Source of the DNA: Acidobacteriota bacterium
GTDB lineage: Bacteria; Acidobacteriota; Terriglobia; Terriglobales; SCQP01
Length of the DNA: 64,000 nucleotides
Direction: 5' to 3'
NCBI GenBank assembly: GCA_021818955.1
Contig: JAKASR010000023.1
Location: forward strand, 1 to 64,000
Shown: in pieces, positions 26,916-37,249 of the stretch
How the letters are laid out: each line of letters starts with the position of its first letter
Numbering within the stretch: the stretch's first letter is position 1
The notes under the pieces: generated by a model
Databases searched by the model: none
What the model was told of the DNA's origin: nothing
What the model saw: the letters and a program-made list of their open reading frames with translations, nothing else
Made by a program: the position numbers and the translations under genes

Positions 26916-28193
26916 TTAAGGGCGCGGGCGGATGCGTTTTTTCGGCCGATAAGAGTGCGGGGAAACCAGCTTAAAGCGGACGCGCCACAACAGTAACGGC
27001 CGGTCATGGCGCAGACTCCAGCCTTCCAGCCGCGCTCCCTGCCAGCCGATTAGATGGTGCCGGGTCAGCAAGATCGGGAAGAGGTTGAACTGGGGATCGC
27101 GCCACCGCACCCGGCCATGCTTGAGGCTGAGCAAGAGGGCTCCACGATTTTGCCTGCCGAACAAAAACAAGCGGCCATGGCGCGCCAGGGCAAGTCCGAA
27201 ACGGCGGGGCAGAGTTCGGTTCCAGACCGGATGCCCGTTCTGTAGCTTGAACCAGCGCAGGCAGGTCGCATGGGCTTCGTCCTGCAGGCTGAGCGCATGA
27301 TTGCCCAGCACCAACAGCCGGGGGGCGCGTCCGTCGAGCAAGCGGCGCCAAGGGTGCTTTCGCCAATGCGCGCCGGTGAGCAGCAGTGAAGCGGCCGGAG
27401 TGTTTAAACCGGGCCGGGGCTGAACCGCCAGACGGTCAGCCATGATCCAGCCTTTGCGATTCAGCGCGAGATGCGGATAGGCTCCGCTCGTGGCCGGCGA
27501 GGGTAGGGCCTGCAAGCTCACCAGCCGGGCGCCGCCATTCCAGGTCCATTGCGCGGAAAACAGCCCGCCGGTGCGCGGATTGAGCAAAAGCGCGCCCTGG
27601 TTTTCCTGCGTCAGCAGCAACAATCGCGCGGGATAAACCAGATGCATGGCGGAATTGTGGGGGCGGTAGAACCAGAGCTCCGAATGATCCCGATGGACGA
27701 TGAGGGCGAGCATGCCGCCCTCCGGCACGGCGGCATAGCTCAGTTCGCCTCCGAGCGGCACATGGTAGCTGCCCAGCTTGCGTCCGGTATTGAGTTCCAC
27801 CAGGCTGACGCGGCCTCTGTGGAGCAGATAAAAAACCTTGCCGCCGGCATCGAGCACGCCCTGGCGATACCCCAACACCTCATGGCACCAATAGGGAATG
27901 CCGGTATGCGCCTGCAACTGGCAGATGCGGGTGATGTGCAAGTGATAGACCCGATTGATGCCGGCAAGATAGGCGATGACCAGGTGGCCATGGCCGTCGT
28001 TCCAAGTCTGGCCGTCGAAGCTGGCAAACCGCCAGAGGATGCGTCCGGTGCGGGTCGAAAGCGCCACGCCGTTGTGCGGCATATAGAACACGCCTTTGGC
28101 GACAGCATAGAGCTGTTGCGCGCCAAGCGGCAGCGCCAGCAGCAAGACCAGCCCCGCGGCGCGGGCCGATAGCTTTTTCAATGCACACGCCAT
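26916..28193 (-). CDS. Exported PQQ-like beta-propeller protein of unknown function
   Basis: 425 residues. An N-terminal signal peptide (AAGLVLLLALPLGAQQ) is followed by about seven repeats with the pattern of quinoprotein-like propellers: short strands such as VALSTRTGRILWRF, RVSLVELNTGRKLGSY, LLLNPRTGGLFSAQW and LLSLKHGRVRWRD. No catalytic or cofactor residues stand out, so it may be a scaffold like BamB rather than an enzyme. The C-terminus is very basic (RPKKRIRPRP). It follows the acyl-CoA dehydrogenase gene by 75 bases and could be the last gene of that transcript. The function is unknown. Confidence 0.6.
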   Translation of the reverse strand: MACALKKLSARAAGLVLLLALPLGAQQLYAVAKGVFYMPHNGVALSTRTGRILWRFASFDGQTWNDGHGHLVIAYLAGINRVYHLHITRICQLQAHTGIPYWCHEVLGYRQGVLDAGGKVFYLLHRGRVSLVELNTGRKLGSYHVPLGGELSYAAVPEGGMLALIVHRDHSELWFYRPHNSAMHLVYPARLLLLTQENQGALLLNPRTGGLFSAQWTWNGGARLVSLQALPSPATSGAYPHLALNRKGWIMADRLAVQPRPGLNTPAASLLLTGAHWRKHPWRRLLDGRAPRLLVLGNHALSLQDEAHATCLRWFKLQNGHPVWNRTLPRRFGLALARHGRLFLFGRQNRGALLLSLKHGRVRWRDPQFNLFPILLTRHHLIGWQGARLEGWSLRHDRPLLLWRVRFKLVSPHSYRPKKRIRPRP

Positions 28194-28268
28194 GGCGACA
28201 GCGATCCCCGAAACTTTACTGCGCCGGGTCGGCCGGAACCCAGCCGCTCCACTGGGAATAGGATAATT

Positions 28269-29114
28269 TTAATATTGATAAAAGCCGCGGCCGCTTTTGC
28301 GGCCCAGGCGTCCGGCGGCCACCATGGTTTGCAGCAGCGGGCAGGGGCGGTACTTGCTGTCGGCGAAATCGCGGTAGAGCACGCGCAGGATGTCAAGGCA
28401 GATATCGAGTCCGATTAGGTCGGCCAGGGCGAGCGGGCCCATGGGATGGTGCATGCCTGATTTCATGATCTCGTCCACCGCCTCGGGCGCGGCTACCCCT
28501 TCCATAACGCAATAGATCGCCTCGTTGATCATCGGCATCAGCACGCGATTGGAGACAAACCCGGGAAAGTCGCGCACTACAACTGGAATTTTTCCGAGGC
28601 GCGCCGCCAGCGCCTGCACCGCGGCGATTGTCTCTTCGGAGGTTTCCAGCCCGCGCACGATCTCCACCAAGGGCATGACCGGCACGGGATTCATGAAATG
28701 CATGCCGGCGCACTGTGCCGGGCGGCGGGTAGCGGCGGCCAGCGCGGTGATCGAGATCGAAGAGGTATTGGACACCAGCAGCGTCGCCGGCGGCGCCATG
28801 CGGTCGAGTTGCTGGAAAATCTCGCGCTTGAGCTCGATTTTTTCCGGTACCGCCTCAATCACCAGATCGGCGCTTGCCGCCTGCTCCAAGCCGGCTGGGC
28901 GCAGGCGAGCCAGGGATTCCGTAACCAAGGTGGCGGGGATTTTGCCGCGTTCGGCGGCGCGGGTAAGTTGGGCTTCAATCGCGGCGCGGGCGCGCGCCAG
29001 CGCCTCCGGCTGGTTCTCGCATAGCCTGACTTCGAATCCATGCTGCGCCAGCACCTGGGCTATGCCGGCGCCCATGGTGCCGGCGCCCATGACCGCGACG
29101 GTTTGAATGGGCAT
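28269..29114 (-). CDS. hbd: 3-hydroxybutyryl-CoA dehydrogenase
   Basis: 281 residues, the standard length of the short stand-alone 3-hydroxyacyl-CoA dehydrogenases. The NAD-binding Rossmann motif is GAGTMGAG at residues 10-17. The catalytic His lies in GMHFMNPVPVMPLVEI, with the following GFVSNRVLMPMINEA. The C-terminal domain has HPMGPLALADLIGLD and ends GRKSGRGFYQY, all characteristic. It oxidises 3-hydroxyacyl-CoA to 3-ketoacyl-CoA or the reverse. The thiolase gene lies 17 bases upstream, so the two steps are encoded side by side in one operon, for short-chain acyl-CoA breakdown or synthesis. Confidence 0.9.
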   Translation of the reverse strand: MPIQTVAVMGAGTMGAGIAQVLAQHGFEVRLCENQPEALARARAAIEAQLTRAAERGKIPATLVTESLARLRPAGLEQAASADLVIEAVPEKIELKREIFQQLDRMAPPATLLVSNTSSISITALAAATRRPAQCAGMHFMNPVPVMPLVEIVRGLETSEETIAAVQALAARLGKIPVVVRDFPGFVSNRVLMPMINEAIYCVMEGVAAPEAVDEIMKSGMHHPMGPLALADLIGLDICLDILRVLYRDFADSKYRPCPLLQTMVAAGRLGRKSGRGFYQY

Positions 29115-29131
29115 GCTTAAGTGTAGCCCTG

Positions 29132-30340
29132 CTACTCCCAGGCTTCGACGGCGAGCGCGATAGCGTTGCCGCCGCCCAGGCAGAGCGCGGCAATGCCGCG
29201 GCGGGCATTGCGGCGGCGCAGCTCGAACAACAGCGTGACCAGGATGCGGGCGCCGGATGCGCCAATGGGGTGTCCGAGGGCGACGGCGCCGCCGTTGACG
29301 TTGACCCGCTCCGGATCGAGCCCGAGCTCGCGCGTGACTGCGACTGCTTGCGCGGCGAACGCTTCATTCAGTTCGTAGAGATCGGCGTCGGCGGCCTTCC
29401 AGCCGGTCTTTTTCCAAAGCTTGCGCACCGCTTCCACTGGCGCCATCATTACCCATTTCGGCTCGATGCCGCTCACCGCCTGGGCCATAATGCGAAAACG
29501 GGGTTGGCTCGGCTCGGGCGAGAGGCCGGACAAGGCTGAAGCGGCGGCGACCACCACGGCCGCCGCGCCGTCATTGGTGCCGGGAGCATTGCCGGCGGTG
29601 ACGGTCCCGTCTTTTTTAAATGCCGGCTTGAGCTGGCGTAAGGCGTCGAGCGAACTGTCGGGGCGAGGGCCTTCGTCCTGGGTTACGATCACCGCCGGAC
29701 CCTTTTTCGCCGGCACCTCGACCGGGACGATCTCGGCCTGAAAGCGGCCTTCGCGCATGGCGGCCACGGCTTTTTGATGGCTGGCGAGGGCGAACTGGTC
29801 CTGATCTTCGCGGCTGACGCGATAGCGCTCGCTGACCAGTTCGGCGGTCTGGCCCATGTGAAAGTTTTCGTACACGTCCCATAACCCGTCTTGAATCATG
29901 GAATCGAGCATTTGAGCATTGCCCAGGCGATAGCCCAGACGGGCGCCGGGCAACAGGTAGGGGCAATTGGACATGGATTCCATGCCGCCGGCGACGACGA
30001 TGCGGGCTTCGCCCAACTGCACTGCCTGCGCTGCCAGGGCGATGGCTTTCAGGCCCGAGCCACAGACCTTATTGATCGTCAGGGCGGCGACACCGGGAGA
30101 GAGGCCGGCAAACAGCGCCGCCTGGCGGGCGGGATTTTGCCCGGCGCCGGCCTGCACCACCTGGCCCATAATGCATTCCTCCACCTGCTCAAGTGGTACG
30201 CCGGCGCGCCGCACGGCTTCGCGCACGGCGGCGGCGCCCAGGCGCGGCGCCGGTAGCGATGATAGCCCGCCGAGAAACTTGCCGACAGGTGTGCGGGCGG
30301 CGGCGATGATGATGGGAGTTTCCAGGCGATCGGTCGTCAT
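29132..30340 (-). CDS. Acetyl-CoA C-acetyltransferase (thiolase)
   Basis: About 402 residues. The first catalytic cysteine is in [11 protein letters not shown] (C93), the NEAFAAQA segment precedes, and the C-terminal catalytic residues lie in [10 protein letters not shown] and [13 protein letters not shown], so the active site is complete. It joins two acetyl-CoA, or cleaves acetoacetyl-CoA. The start at 30340 is supported by a strong GGAGGA about 10 bases upstream. It overlaps the stop codon of the DUF971 gene (ATGA). It is followed by the hydroxyacyl-CoA dehydrogenase gene, forming a two-step pathway segment. Confidence 0.9.
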   Translation of the reverse strand: MTTDRLETPIIIAAARTPVGKFLGGLSSLPAPRLGAAAVREAVRRAGVPLEQVEECIMGQVVQAGAGQNPARQAALFAGLSPGVAALTINKVCGSGLKAIALAAQAVQLGEARIVVAGGMESMSNCPYLLPGARLGYRLGNAQMLDSMIQDGLWDVYENFHMGQTAELVSERYRVSREDQDQFALASHQKAVAAMREGRFQAEIVPVEVPAKKGPAVIVTQDEGPRPDSSLDALRQLKPAFKKDGTVTAGNAPGTNDGAAAVVVAAASALSGLSPEPSQPRFRIMAQAVSGIEPKWVMMAPVEAVRKLWKKTGWKAADADLYELNEAFAAQAVAVTRELGLDPERVNVNGGAVALGHPIGASGARILVTLLFELRRRNARRGIAALCLGGGNAIALAVEAWE

Positions 30341-30705
30341 GTTTCCGGCTCCTCCGCGGCCGGCGCGGCGGCGCGGCATTCCGCGCACGGGCACAGCTCG
30401 CGCAGATAGCTCCAGGTATAAATGCCGCTGGAGTGGCGGTCGTCGAAGTGAAGTTGCAAAGCGTAGCGGCCAACCGGCTCAATTTTCTGTAATTTCTTTC
30501 CGGAAGGCTGCAGGATAGACAGCGGACCGGCGGGGCGGATGGCGGTGGGCTTATCCCCCGTGCCGTGCGCGTCGGTGCAGGTGGCGCAGGGACAGCGCTG
30601 GCGCAGGTAATGGATTTCGTAACGGCTGACGTGTCCGTCCGCCCAGCGGATGGTGATCCCTTCGGAAAGCGATACATCCACGTGCTGCGGGGCGGCTAAC
30701 GGCAT
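30337..30705 (-). CDS. DUF971 (GBBH-like N-terminal) domain protein with two CPCxxC motifs
   Basis: 122 residues. The fold of this family also forms the N-terminal domain of gamma-butyrobetaine hydroxylase; stand-alone members are often near iron-sulfur carrier genes. The conserved phrases [17 protein letters not shown] and [22 protein letters not shown] are present. Each half carries a similar metal-type motif: C38-P-C40-x2-C43 (QRCPCATC) and C105-P-C107-x2-C110 (ELCPCAEC). This suggests zinc or iron-sulfur binding. It sits between thiC and the thiolase gene and overlaps the latter by 4 bases. ThiC itself needs a 4Fe-4S cluster, which fits a maturation role, but this is inference. Confidence 0.75.
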   Translation of the reverse strand: MPLAAPQHVDVSLSEGITIRWADGHVSRYEIHYLRQRCPCATCTDAHGTGDKPTAIRPAGPLSILQPSGKKLQKIEPVGRYALQLHFDDRHSSGIYTWSYLRELCPCAECRAAAPAAEEPET

Positions 30706-30792
30706 ATTCGCAATACCGGCTAAAGCTCATTCTATCGCCCGCGCCTGCTATTTTGAGATAACAGGCCAACTCTTCAAGCGCTGGCCGCAGGA

Positions 30793-32484
<1,692 letters not shown>

Positions 32485-32497
32485 TCAAGGCAAGCTC

Positions 32498-34465
32498 ATG
32501 TCCACCACCCTCCACTCTCCCTCTTCGGCATTCCAATCCGCGGCGCGAGTTTCGGGCCGCGCCGCCTACGACCAGCTCTATCGTGCCGCCGAAACCGCCC
32601 CGGAGTCGTTTTGGGCACAACTGGCGCGCAACCAGTTGCATTGGTTTCAGCCGTTTCAGCGCGTGCTTGATTGGCAGTTGCCGCGGGCGCAGTGGTTCCC
32701 GGGCGGGTTGATCAACGCCTGCTACAACTGCGTGGACCGGCACTTAAGCAGCTGGCGGCGCAATAAGGCGGCCTTGATTTGGGAAGGAGAAAATTTCGAG
32801 CAGCGTATCCTCACTTACCAGGAGCTGCACCGTAAAGTTTCGAAGTTCGCCAACGTGCTCAAAAGCCTGGGCTATCGCCAGGGCGACCGGGCGATCATTT
32901 ACATGCCCATGACCCCGGAAGCGGCGATTGCGATGCTGGCTTGCGCGCGCCTGGGCATCATCCATTCGGTGGTCTTCGCCGGCTTTTCCTCCGAAGCGCT
33001 GAAAACGCGGATGGAAGATCTCGAAGCTAACCTGGTGATCACCGCCGACGCCGGAAGGCGGCGCGGGCGGGAAATCATGCTCAAGCGCAATGTCGATGCC
33101 GCTCTGGCCGAATACGCCGGCGTGCGGCATTGCATCGTTTATAAACATCTGGGCGCCGGCATCGAAATGCATCACCAGCGCGACCTGTGGTGGGACGACC
33201 TGATGTTCGGCATGTCGGAGGATTGTCCGGCGGAGCCGCTCGACAGCGAGCACCCGCTCTATGTGCTCTATACCAGCGGCACCACCGGCAAGCCGAAAGG
33301 CGTGGTGCACACCACTGCCGGTTATCTGCTGCAGACGCATATGACCATGCAGTGGGTCTTCGATTTGCGCGAACAGGACATCTTCTGGTGCACCGCCGAC
33401 ATCGGTTGGGTCACCGGGCACAGTTACCTCATTTATGGCCCGCTCTCGATGGGTGCCACCACGCTGCTTTATGAAGGCGCGCCCGACTGGCCGGAACCGG
33501 ATCGTTTCTGGCGGCTGATTGAAAAATACCGGGTCAATATTTTTTACACTTCACCCACGGCCATCCGCAGTTTCATCCGTCAAGGCGATGCTTGGCCGCA
33601 AAAACACGATTTGAGCAGCCTGCGGCTGCTGGGCTCGGTGGGCGAGCCGATCAATCCCGCCGCTTGGGAGTGGTATTACCACATCATCGGCGGCGGCCGC
33701 TGTCCGATCGTGGACACTTGGTGGCAGACCGAAACCGGCGCCATCCTGATCGCCCCCATGCCTGGGGCGGTCGCCACCAAGCCAGGCTCCGCTACCCTGC
33801 CGTTGCCCGGCATCTTTCCGGCGATTGTGGATGCCAAGGGCCAGCCCGTCGCCGAGGGCCAGCAGGGTTTCCTGGTCATGCGCCAGCCTTGGCCTTCTAT
33901 GTTCCGCACCCTGTGGCGCGACGAGACCCGTTTTCGCGAAATTTATTGGGACAAAATCCCCGGCTTGTATTTCACCGGCGATGCGGCGCGGCGCGATGCC
34001 GACGGCTATTACTGGCTGCTGGGCCGGGTGGATGATGTCATTAACGTCAGCGGCCATCGGCTGAGCACCATGGAAGTGGAATCGGCAATGGTGCGTCATG
34101 CCGCCGTCGCTGAAGCCGCCGCCGTCGGGCGACCCCACGAGATTAAGGGACAGGGACTGGTGGTCTTTGCCACCTTAAAAGGCGGTCAGGCGGCCTCGCC
34201 CGAGTTGGTCGACGAGCTGCGGGACTGGGTAGGCAAGGAAATTGGCGGCTTTGCCCGCCCGGATGAGATCAGGCTGGTGGAGGCGCTGCCCAAAACCCGT
34301 AGCGGCAAGATCATGCGCCGCCTGCTGCGCGAGATTGTAACCACCCGCAGCGTCAGTGGCGATACCACCACCCTCGAAGACTATGCCGTGCTGCTCAAGC
34401 TCAGCCAGCAGGGCAAGGAGGAAGAAGAGTTGCTGGCGCACGAAGCGCAAAAAGAAAAGGTTTAG
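32498..34465 (+). CDS. acs: Acetyl-CoA synthetase (AMP-forming)
   Basis: About 655 residues, normal for Acs. It activates acetate to acetyl-CoA through acetyl-AMP. Motifs: LYTSGTTGKPKGVVHTT (P-loop-like A3), the TWWQTETG A5 motif, YFTGDAARRD (A7), the GHRLSTMEVES hinge and the C-terminal PKTRSGKIMRR with the catalytic lysine (about K604) that is usually the target of acetylation control. The ATG at 32498 is preferred: AAGG lies shortly before it and the product then begins like other Acs proteins. The frame extends 57 codons upstream without support. It is divergent from thiC. Confidence 0.93.
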   Translation: MSTTLHSPSSAFQSAARVSGRAAYDQLYRAAETAPESFWAQLARNQLHWFQPFQRVLDWQLPRAQWFPGGLINACYNCVDRHLSSWRRNKAALIWEGENFEQRILTYQELHRKVSKFANVLKSLGYRQGDRAIIYMPMTPEAAIAMLACARLGIIHSVVFAGFSSEALKTRMEDLEANLVITADAGRRRGREIMLKRNVDAALAEYAGVRHCIVYKHLGAGIEMHHQRDLWWDDLMFGMSEDCPAEPLDSEHPLYVLYTSGTTGKPKGVVHTTAGYLLQTHMTMQWVFDLREQDIFWCTADIGWVTGHSYLIYGPLSMGATTLLYEGAPDWPEPDRFWRLIEKYRVNIFYTSPTAIRSFIRQGDAWPQKHDLSSLRLLGSVGEPINPAAWEWYYHIIGGGRCPIVDTWWQTETGAILIAPMPGAVATKPGSATLPLPGIFPAIVDAKGQPVAEGQQGFLVMRQPWPSMFRTLWRDETRFREIYWDKIPGLYFTGDAARRDADGYYWLLGRVDDVINVSGHRLSTMEVESAMVRHAAVAEAAAVGRPHEIKGQGLVVFATLKGGQAASPELVDELRDWVGKEIGGFARPDEIRLVEALPKTRSGKIMRRLLREIVTTRSVSGDTTTLEDYAVLLKLSQQGKEEEELLAHEAQKEKV

Positions 34466-34554
34466 CCCGGAGTCGGGGAATCAGGTGATGGGGTTGGTTG
34501 CCGATTGAAATTATCTTGCCGGCGGCCGGCGCGGCGCGCGTATGATGAGTCAGC

Positions 34555-35322
34555 ATGGTGCGGCTCACGATTTTGGGAAGCGGTAGCGGCGGCAACTGCG
34601 CCCTGCTTGCCACTTCGTGCGCGCGCATCCTGTTCGACGCGGGCTTCAGCCGCCGGGAAACCCGTAAGCGGCTGGCGCTGCGGGATGAGCGGCTGGAAGC
34701 AATCACGGCGATTTTCATCTCGCACGAGCACAGTGACCATGTCCGCGGCTTGGCCGGTCTGGTTCGCGAACTCGCCACCCCGGTTTATCTGACTGAGCGC
34801 ACGCATCGGGCGCTGGAGGGTCCGGCGCCACAACGGGTAGAGTATTTTCGCGCCGGCGAGAAGATAGAAGTAGGCGATATTAGCGTGACCCCCTTCACGA
34901 TTCCCCACGATGCCGCGGATCCGGTCGCATTTTCAATTCAGGCGGAAGGCATGAAGTTGTGTCTGGTCACGGACTTAGGTTATCTGCCGGAAAATGTCAA
35001 AGATCAGTTGTGCGGTGCCGACTGCCTGGTGCTGGAATCTAACCATGACTTGGAAATGCTCAAAGTTGGCCCTTACCCCTGGTCGGTCAAACAGCGGGTC
35101 ATGAGCCGTGTGGGACACCTGTCTAACGGTGCAGCCAGCGAATATCTGGCCAGTGATTACGATGGCCGGGCACGTTTTGTGGTGCTGGCTCATCTAAGCG
35201 AGAATAACAACCTGCCGGAATTGGCCCGCATCCATGCCGAACAAGCGCTGGAACGCCGCGGCTGGTCCCCAGCTCTGATGATCGCACAGCAATCTCAGCC
35301 ATTACCCGCTATTACGCTCTAA
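34555..35322 (+). CDS. MBL-fold metallohydrolase of the YycJ/WalJ type
   Basis: 255 residues. A small metallo-beta-lactamase fold protein with GSGSGGNCALL at the start and the zinc motif SHEHSDHVRG (H57-H62). A later His lies in TIPHDAADP, TDLGYLPE supplies the bridging Asp, LESNHD follows, and HLSNGAASEYL and LAHLSENNN come near the end. This pattern matches YycJ/WalJ, a nuclease-like enzyme implicated in mismatch repair and in cell-wall/DNA coordination in Firmicutes. A TATGAT 15 bases before the ATG could be a promoter. The next gene is 197 bases away. Confidence 0.82.
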   Translation: MVRLTILGSGSGGNCALLATSCARILFDAGFSRRETRKRLALRDERLEAITAIFISHEHSDHVRGLAGLVRELATPVYLTERTHRALEGPAPQRVEYFRAGEKIEVGDISVTPFTIPHDAADPVAFSIQAEGMKLCLVTDLGYLPENVKDQLCGADCLVLESNHDLEMLKVGPYPWSVKQRVMSRVGHLSNGAASEYLASDYDGRARFVVLAHLSENNNLPELARIHAEQALERRGWSPALMIAQQSQPLPAITL

Positions 35323-35423
35323 GTCATAGAAAAATAATGCAGATAACCTTCAGGACCAAAGCTGGACAAGGCCGGCTCCCTCTAAAAATAATTACTCTGA
35401 ATGTGAGCCGTACTTTCTGCCAA

Positions 35424-35452
35424 TTGACAGTCAGGCTTTGTCCTGCTACAAA
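35424..35452 (+). promoter_or_regulatory. Near-consensus sigma-70 type promoter for the M23 peptidase
   Basis: TTGACA at 35424-35429, a 17-base spacer, and TACAAA at 35447-35452. The -35 is perfect and the spacing optimal. Transcription would start near 35459, about 60 bases before the GTG start of the M23 peptidase. This is the best promoter I see in the window. Confidence 0.6.
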
Positions 35453-35519
35453 TTATCCCTTTCACCCTTCCGGGGAGGTCTGGTAGAGGCCAGGAGTAAC
35501 GAAAAGGTAAACTGGAACC

Positions 35520-36419
35520 GTGCGTAAGCGTTTTTACATCTTCGTCGTGCGCCAGGATTGGGATGGGCAACTGCGGCGCACCCCTATCTCCGGCCGTTGG
35601 GCGGCGGGGTTTGCGCTCTGCGCCGTGGTCGGCGCGGGAACGCTGTTGGGACTGGCGGGTTCGTATGTCCGCATGCTCGGCAAGATGCGGGAATTCAACC
35701 TTATGCGGCGGCAGCAAACGGAGTTGGTCAAAGCGTTGCAGCAATCCCGCCATGAGACGCTGCGCACCCGCGCGGAAATGGCCAGCCTGGGTTCCCTGGC
35801 GCAGGAAGTCACAGCCATTTACCATCTGCGCCACGGCGCCAGCCTGCGGGCCCGGCTCCAACCCGTCAGCGCCGATTCGCAAACCGTGTATCAGGATAGT
35901 TTCCGCGATTTTCATTTACTGGAATCCAGCGCGCGCCCGAACGCCTATCTGGGCCCCTGGCGTTGGTTAAATGAAGAACAGTGGCGGCCTAATATCTGGC
36001 CGGTTTTAGGCCGCATCAGCAGCAGCTTCGGGGAACGCGTGGATCCCCTGACGGGGGAAGGCGAGTTCCATACCGGCATTGATATTGCCGCCGGCTGGGG
36101 CACGCCGGTACGCGTGACCGCCGATGGTCGAGTTGTATTTGCCGGGTTTATGAATGGCTATGGCCGCACAGTGATTGTGTATCACGGCCATGGCTTGCGC
36201 ACGCTGTATGCCCATCTCTCGCATATCTCCGTCATCGAAGGCCAGCAGGTACAGCGGGGCCAGCATATAGGCGATTTAGGCAACTCCGGCTGGACGACCG
36301 GCCCCAATCTGCACTATGAAGTGCGGGTGCAAAACACTCCGGTCAACCCTTATCCCTACCTGTTCCGGCGCGCCCGTCCGGTGGTCGCGCATTTGCGCAA
36401 ATTCTCGCGCGGTCATTAA
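35520..36419 (+). CDS. M23 (LytM-type) peptidoglycan endopeptidase
   Basis: 299 residues from a GTG start. A membrane helix near residues 26-46 (AAGFALCAVVGAGTLLGLAGS) is followed by a helical, probably coiled-coil segment to about residue 130. Next is an M23 domain with the zinc ligands H184-x3-D188 (FHTGIDIAAGWGTP) and H265 in LHYEV, and the YAHLSHISV segment supplies the remaining His. All metal ligands appear present, so it may be an active endopeptidase cutting peptide crosslinks, rather than an inactive EnvC-type activator. It has its own strong promoter. It has no close operon partner. Confidence 0.85.
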   Translation: MRKRFYIFVVRQDWDGQLRRTPISGRWAAGFALCAVVGAGTLLGLAGSYVRMLGKMREFNLMRRQQTELVKALQQSRHETLRTRAEMASLGSLAQEVTAIYHLRHGASLRARLQPVSADSQTVYQDSFRDFHLLESSARPNAYLGPWRWLNEEQWRPNIWPVLGRISSSFGERVDPLTGEGEFHTGIDIAAGWGTPVRVTADGRVVFAGFMNGYGRTVIVYHGHGLRTLYAHLSHISVIEGQQVQRGQHIGDLGNSGWTTGPNLHYEVRVQNTPVNPYPYLFRRARPVVAHLRKFSRGH

Positions 36420-36429
36420 CTAAAATTCA

Positions 36430-36458
36430 TTGCTTCGTATGGCGTTCAATGCTATAAA
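36430..36458 (+). promoter_or_regulatory. Putative promoter of the FecR-like gene
   Basis: TTGCTT at 36430-36435, 17 bases, TATAAA at 36453-36458. It lies 45 bases before the ATG, which is preceded by a strong GGGAGG. The gene therefore seems to be transcribed separately from the M23 peptidase. Confidence 0.5.
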
Positions 36459-36503
36459 AGCTAAGCGTGTTTGTGTGAAGCGCCTTAAGGGAGGCTCGGA
36501 AAT

Positions 36504-37124
36504 ATGAAATACGGTCGAGTGTTGGTAACTACAGTGGCCGCCGCTCTTGCGATGCCCCTGCTGGCGACAGCCCCCGGCGCAATGCTCAACATAGCCGGCG
36601 GTCGCACCTTGGTCAATGGACATAACGCCTTGAGTGGATCCGTGATTATGGCTGGCGATGCCGTCGCGGTGCGCAAGGGACAGGCGGAATTGATGCTGCC
36701 GGGGGTCACCGTGCTCGCCGCCGCCAGCACGAATTTCAAACTGGCGCATAGCCGCCACGCCATCCGGTTGTCGAGTGGTATGCTCACTATCCGCGGCCGG
36801 ATGCCGGTGCTGGTTCTGACCCGCTCGCTAATTCCCGCCTCGAGTTCGACCGTGTACTCTGTCAAACGCTACGGCGGCATCGTTTATGCTGAAACCGAGC
36901 GCGGCTCGTTGATGCTCACCGGCGCTGGCCACTCCTTGACGGTTCCCGCCGGAAGCGCGGTGCGCTTCGCCGATACCCAAACTTCGGCGACCAATGCGGC
37001 CGGCACCAGCCGCCTCAGCGCTCCCGTCTTGGTTGCCATCGGGACTGCAGTCTTTGCTGGAGCCTGGATTGCCACCTACGAGGCTACTAAGCCCAGCTCC
37101 GCCGTAAACAGCCCGTCTTTCTAA
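36504..37124 (+). CDS. Exported FecR-like domain protein with a C-terminal anchor
   Basis: 206 residues. A signal peptide (VAAALAMPLLATAPGA) is followed by beta-rich repeats like a FecR sensor domain: GGRTLVNGHNALSGSVIMAGDAVAVRKGQAEL, later KRYGGIVYAETERGSLML and SLTVPAGSAVRF. This matches FecR-type proteins that are common as small secreted proteins in Acidobacteriota. A C-terminal hydrophobic helix (LVAIGTAVFAGAWIATYE) would anchor it. No cognate sigma factor is next to it, so a signalling role is doubtful. The gene has its own promoter and ribosome-binding site and is followed by a strong terminator. Confidence 0.6.
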   Translation: MKYGRVLVTTVAAALAMPLLATAPGAMLNIAGGRTLVNGHNALSGSVIMAGDAVAVRKGQAELMLPGVTVLAAASTNFKLAHSRHAIRLSSGMLTIRGRMPVLVLTRSLIPASSSTVYSVKRYGGIVYAETERGSLMLTGAGHSLTVPAGSAVRFADTQTSATNAAGTSRLSAPVLVAIGTAVFAGAWIATYEATKPSSAVNSPSF

Positions 37125-37143
37125 GCTGTTTTTTTCGGAACAT

Positions 37144-37177
37144 GCAAAAGCCGCCGGCGCCAGCCGGCGGCTTTTGC
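37144..37177. terminator. Strong bidirectional rho-independent terminator
   Basis: A perfect 15-bp stem (arms 37144-37158 and 37163-37177) with a four-base loop GCCA. The arm outer ends are A/T runs, so an A-tract precedes and a T-tract follows the GC-rich core (GCCGCCGGC). It lies between the converging FecR-like and NYN-LOTUS genes and can stop transcription in both directions. Confidence 0.85.
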
Positions 37178-37249
37178 TTTAGGAAGACGCTCTTGCGCCC
37201 ATATGGCGAAGCCAGGGCCCGGGGTTGCTAGCGGAGGCGCGGCAAACTT

